DNA of 64,000 bases from Acanthopleura granulata (Eukaryota > Mollusca > Polyplacophora > Chitonida > Chitonidae), in NCBI GenBank assembly GCA_016165875.1, contig JABBOT010000080.1:42841477-42905476 (forward strand), read 5' to 3'. The translations under genes were made by a program, and so were the position numbers. The notes under the pieces were generated by a model, which saw only the letters and a program-made list of their open reading frames with translations, was not told where the DNA came from and made no database searches. Positions 61,599 to 64,000 of the stretch are shown here, one piece after another (position 1 is the stretch's first letter; each line of letters opens with the position of its first letter).

Positions 61599-62397
61599 CT
61601 GTTCACGTGTTAAATGTATCAGCTCTTATCACAGAAATTCATGGACGGAGAGCACAGCCAGATTATTTAGATGACTTACATTAGTAAAACTACTAGACAA
61701 GAATGACAGATTATGGTATCACACCACATCTCCAGTACCAAAGTCAGTACATGCAGCAAGACAAATTTTAATAAAATGACCGAAGAATTATGCTTCGTAA
61801 ATTAGAGCAGCCAAAAAAAATCTATGACTACGGATGAATTTCATGTTTCATTTGAGAGAAAGAGCTATAAATACAAGCCTTTTTTACATCCGAGAGCAGA
61901 CAACTCTGAAAACATCTTCGTGTTTGCATGTCGTTATGGGGATAACACTGTCAACTACGTAGGCGCAGAGGCAATTATCGCAATTCCATCAGGGTGTCAG
62001 TTCTCTAATGTCTTTTGACACTTACAGATACAACACAGCAGATGTCAAAGCATGTGTGGCAATTTCATGGCACTGTTCAACTGACATACATATAACCTTT
62101 TAAAAACAAATCACTCAAATCTGCTCCACTTTACAAGAACATGTGCACCTGCCAAATTAGAATGACATTAACAGTCACACATTACTACGTAATGTCTCAA
62201 GTTATATGAGAGATATATCTAATACACAAACCATACGTGGTGAAACATTAATCTTGCAGAGCTCCTATCATTTACTCAAACTGTAAGATATATGCACACC
62301 CACAGACATGCAAGTCAAAACTTAACTATTGCTATGAATAACAACTTCCTCTTTATGCATGTTCTCCAATTAATTCACCACAAATGGCAATTCTAAA

Positions 62398-62700
62398 GTA
62401 TTTATTTGCTTTGTTTATTTGGTTATTCCTCAACACCGTAATTAAGAACTTTTCACTGTGGTTCTCAAACAGACCCGTTTCACGCAGCACACATGTACAT
62501 TACCAGAGGTAATTTTCTGGCCACTTTCTTGTTGTGGTTACTACTTGTGTGGTAGTGGTCAGGTTCAGCGGATGGAGGAAGATGGAGCGTCCAGAGTAAA
62601 CCCCCATCCTTTATTAGATACCTGACAAACCTCCTGGACCAAAGATCAATTCAAAAACCAGCTCTTTCACCATCAAAGCCAGCAATCGCCCAAGATTCAG
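62398..62700 (-). mobile_element. SINE family B copy
   Basis: The tail side is TTTATTTGCTTTGTTTATTT. The body has GTGGTAGTGGTCAGGTTCAG, GGAGGAAGATGG, AGAGTAAACCCCCATCC and ACCTGACAAACCTCCTGG, collinear with 22843-23186. Confidence 0.65.
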
Positions 62701-62819
62701 TTTTAAAACCTATATGTATTAAATGTTTGAACATTATCATCCGACACATCTGGCATTTAACGGTGGAGGCGGTGATGAAGGAGTTTGGTCATGAATATAC
62801 CTGGTGATAAACCTGATAC

Positions 62820-63015
62820 CCTAAAGTGATTAATCTCAGGTGTTCCCTGGCCCACTGACACAGTATCTTGTATAGAAACCAGGATGATGAAGTATCCAAA
62901 CCAGACATACTGTATCATGTATCTGTTTTTAAAGGTTGCTGCGTGACTGGTGATGTAGCCAGGTGTGGGCGACTTGACATATAAGTCCTGAGCAGGCAAT
63001 ATGTCTTCTTGATGT
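62820..63015 (-). CDS. Exon of an unrecognised membrane protein
   Basis: The acceptor is strong (TTTTTTATTACAG). One base completes a codon, then 65 codons read HQEDILPAQDLYVKSPTPGY, ITSHAATFKNRYMIQYVW, FGYFIILVSIQDT and GQGTPEINHFR, up to AGG|GTATCA. YVWFGYFIILVSI is a likely membrane segment, with a polar, probably lumenal or extracellular stretch before it. I do not recognise the family. Upstream exons lie at higher coordinates or outside. A possible next exon is 61533-61598. Confidence 0.45.
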
Positions 63016-63182
63016 CTGTAATAAAAAAGCCTTTTTCACTAAAACCACTGTTCATAAACTTGCTCCTCAGTTCTCAATTCAAATGTCCACCCCCTCCCTA
63101 ACTCTAACTCCAACCCTAACCCTTCCAGTAAAACACTATTCCAACATAGCCCTGGATTTTTGGGAATAACTTGCATACATGC

Positions 63183-63210
63183 AGTTATATATATATATAT
63201 ATATATATAC
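63183..63210 (+). repeat. AT microsatellite
   Basis: About twelve uninterrupted AT units. Confidence 0.95.
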
Positions 63211-64000
63211 ATAAATACACAGTCCAAATACCATTATACTTTGTTACTCATTAATATATAGATTTATCATCTGAATATTTTATTGCAAAAAAATTTCACT
63301 TAAAGTTACCTTAAGAATGTGTGCCAGGCTGTTTAGTTTTTAATCCTGTCACACTGTAATGCTCATACCAATCATAATATGAGATCACCTATTAATTAGG
63401 GTACCTAAGGCAGCTTCAAAGATGAAGCCTTTGATGTTCATTAGGCCACAGGATTCCTCTTCTGGCTATAAGGCAATGTAATCCCTAAAGCAGCAAATAC
63501 AGTATGGCAATGCTGTGCAACATAGCATTCCAGTAAGAAGTACTGGCATAGACTTTCATGCATAAAGCCATCAATCTCCCCCCCCCTCCCCCCAGTCACC
63601 TCTCCATCTCCTTCACAGCTGGTAACTGTGCTAACCCACTGACACAAGGACACACTTAGCCTTGGCATTCCACTGGATCAACATGCAGCCACACAGTCAC
63701 CATGCACAGCCAGTTAGGGGCAGTTTGACAAAATGTATCATGGTGCAGGTCAAGTTGTGGAATACTGGGCATATATCAACCAGGAATTCCGAACACATAA
63801 CACACAGGCATGCATGGTTGAGCATGTCCCACATAGACATGGCTACATTAAGGGCCTTTTGCCCTACATACATTAAGTACATTATGAGTATATTAACCAA
63901 CATTTGGTCTACATGCACTCTTCTGAGTATAATTCAAGTTGTTACATGTAAGTGCTTCCTACCATGGCAGAGGCATCAGAAAACAGCTAAAAGGTTTATT

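Noticed and set aside
1..64000. CRISPR array, operons, prophage or integrase modules
   Set aside because: Introns, SINEs and the NOC2L gene show animal nuclear DNA. The tandem arrays have no repeat-spacer structure.

Overview
The window looks like nuclear DNA of a mollusc, most probably a bivalve. Coding sequence is sparse and cut by GT-AG introns, the background is AT-rich, palindromic TACATGTA words are frequent, and about twenty copies of tRNA-derived SINEs of a kind common in mollusc genomes are scattered on both strands. The species assignment rests on general knowledge of such repeats and was not tested. No bacterial operons, CRISPR arrays, viral genes, rRNA genes or intact tRNA genes were seen.

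Left part (1-9 kb): two Ly6/uPAR (three-finger) genes and one unrecognised gene. At 938-1311 lies the last exon of a diverged Ly6-like gene. At 3295-3952 are three candidate exons of an unrecognised gene with strong splice sites. At about 5783-8212 is a well-resolved Ly6/uPAR gene with a TATA-like box, a non-coding first exon, a signal-peptide exon, two domain exons and a polyA signal. Its GPI-type hydrophobic tail lies one reading frame away from the domain.

Middle part (9-22 kb): mostly repeats and gene fragments. These include coding-like remnants at 9.6-10.0 kb, an EF-hand gene fragment at 19.6-20.6 kb (two canonical loops split by introns at the same codon, with a frameshift between them), a minus-strand reading frame at 18.6-19.0 kb, and two homologous coding-like segments at 14.3 and 20.9 kb. 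Two minisatellites (66-69 bp and 42 bp units) and several tandem duplications lie here.

Right part (22-64 kb): the clearest gene is NOC2L on the minus strand. Seven exons between 29953 and 23412 encode the C-terminal 297 residues in one continuous frame, with every exon junction phase-compatible. NOC2L is a nucleolar ribosome-biogenesis factor and acts as a partner of NOC1 and NOC3. The N-terminal exons were not found. From 30 to 61 kb I see almost only intronic or intergenic sequence: SINEs, G-rich runs, and minisatellites of 33, 36, 37, 44 and 24 bp. The 24-bp array at 53.2-54.5 kb has a higher-order 264-bp period and produces the longest open frame of the window, which I judge to be a repeat artefact. 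A CpG-bearing, CCAAT-bearing segment at 55.9-56.15 kb may be a promoter. A minus-strand membrane-protein exon lies at 62820-63015, possibly followed by a small exon at 61533-61598.

The genes show no operon-like relation. I found no clear new multi-gene system. The most interesting points are the split GPI tail of the Ly6 gene, the frameshifted EF-hand locus, the chimeric SINE, and the organised minisatellites.
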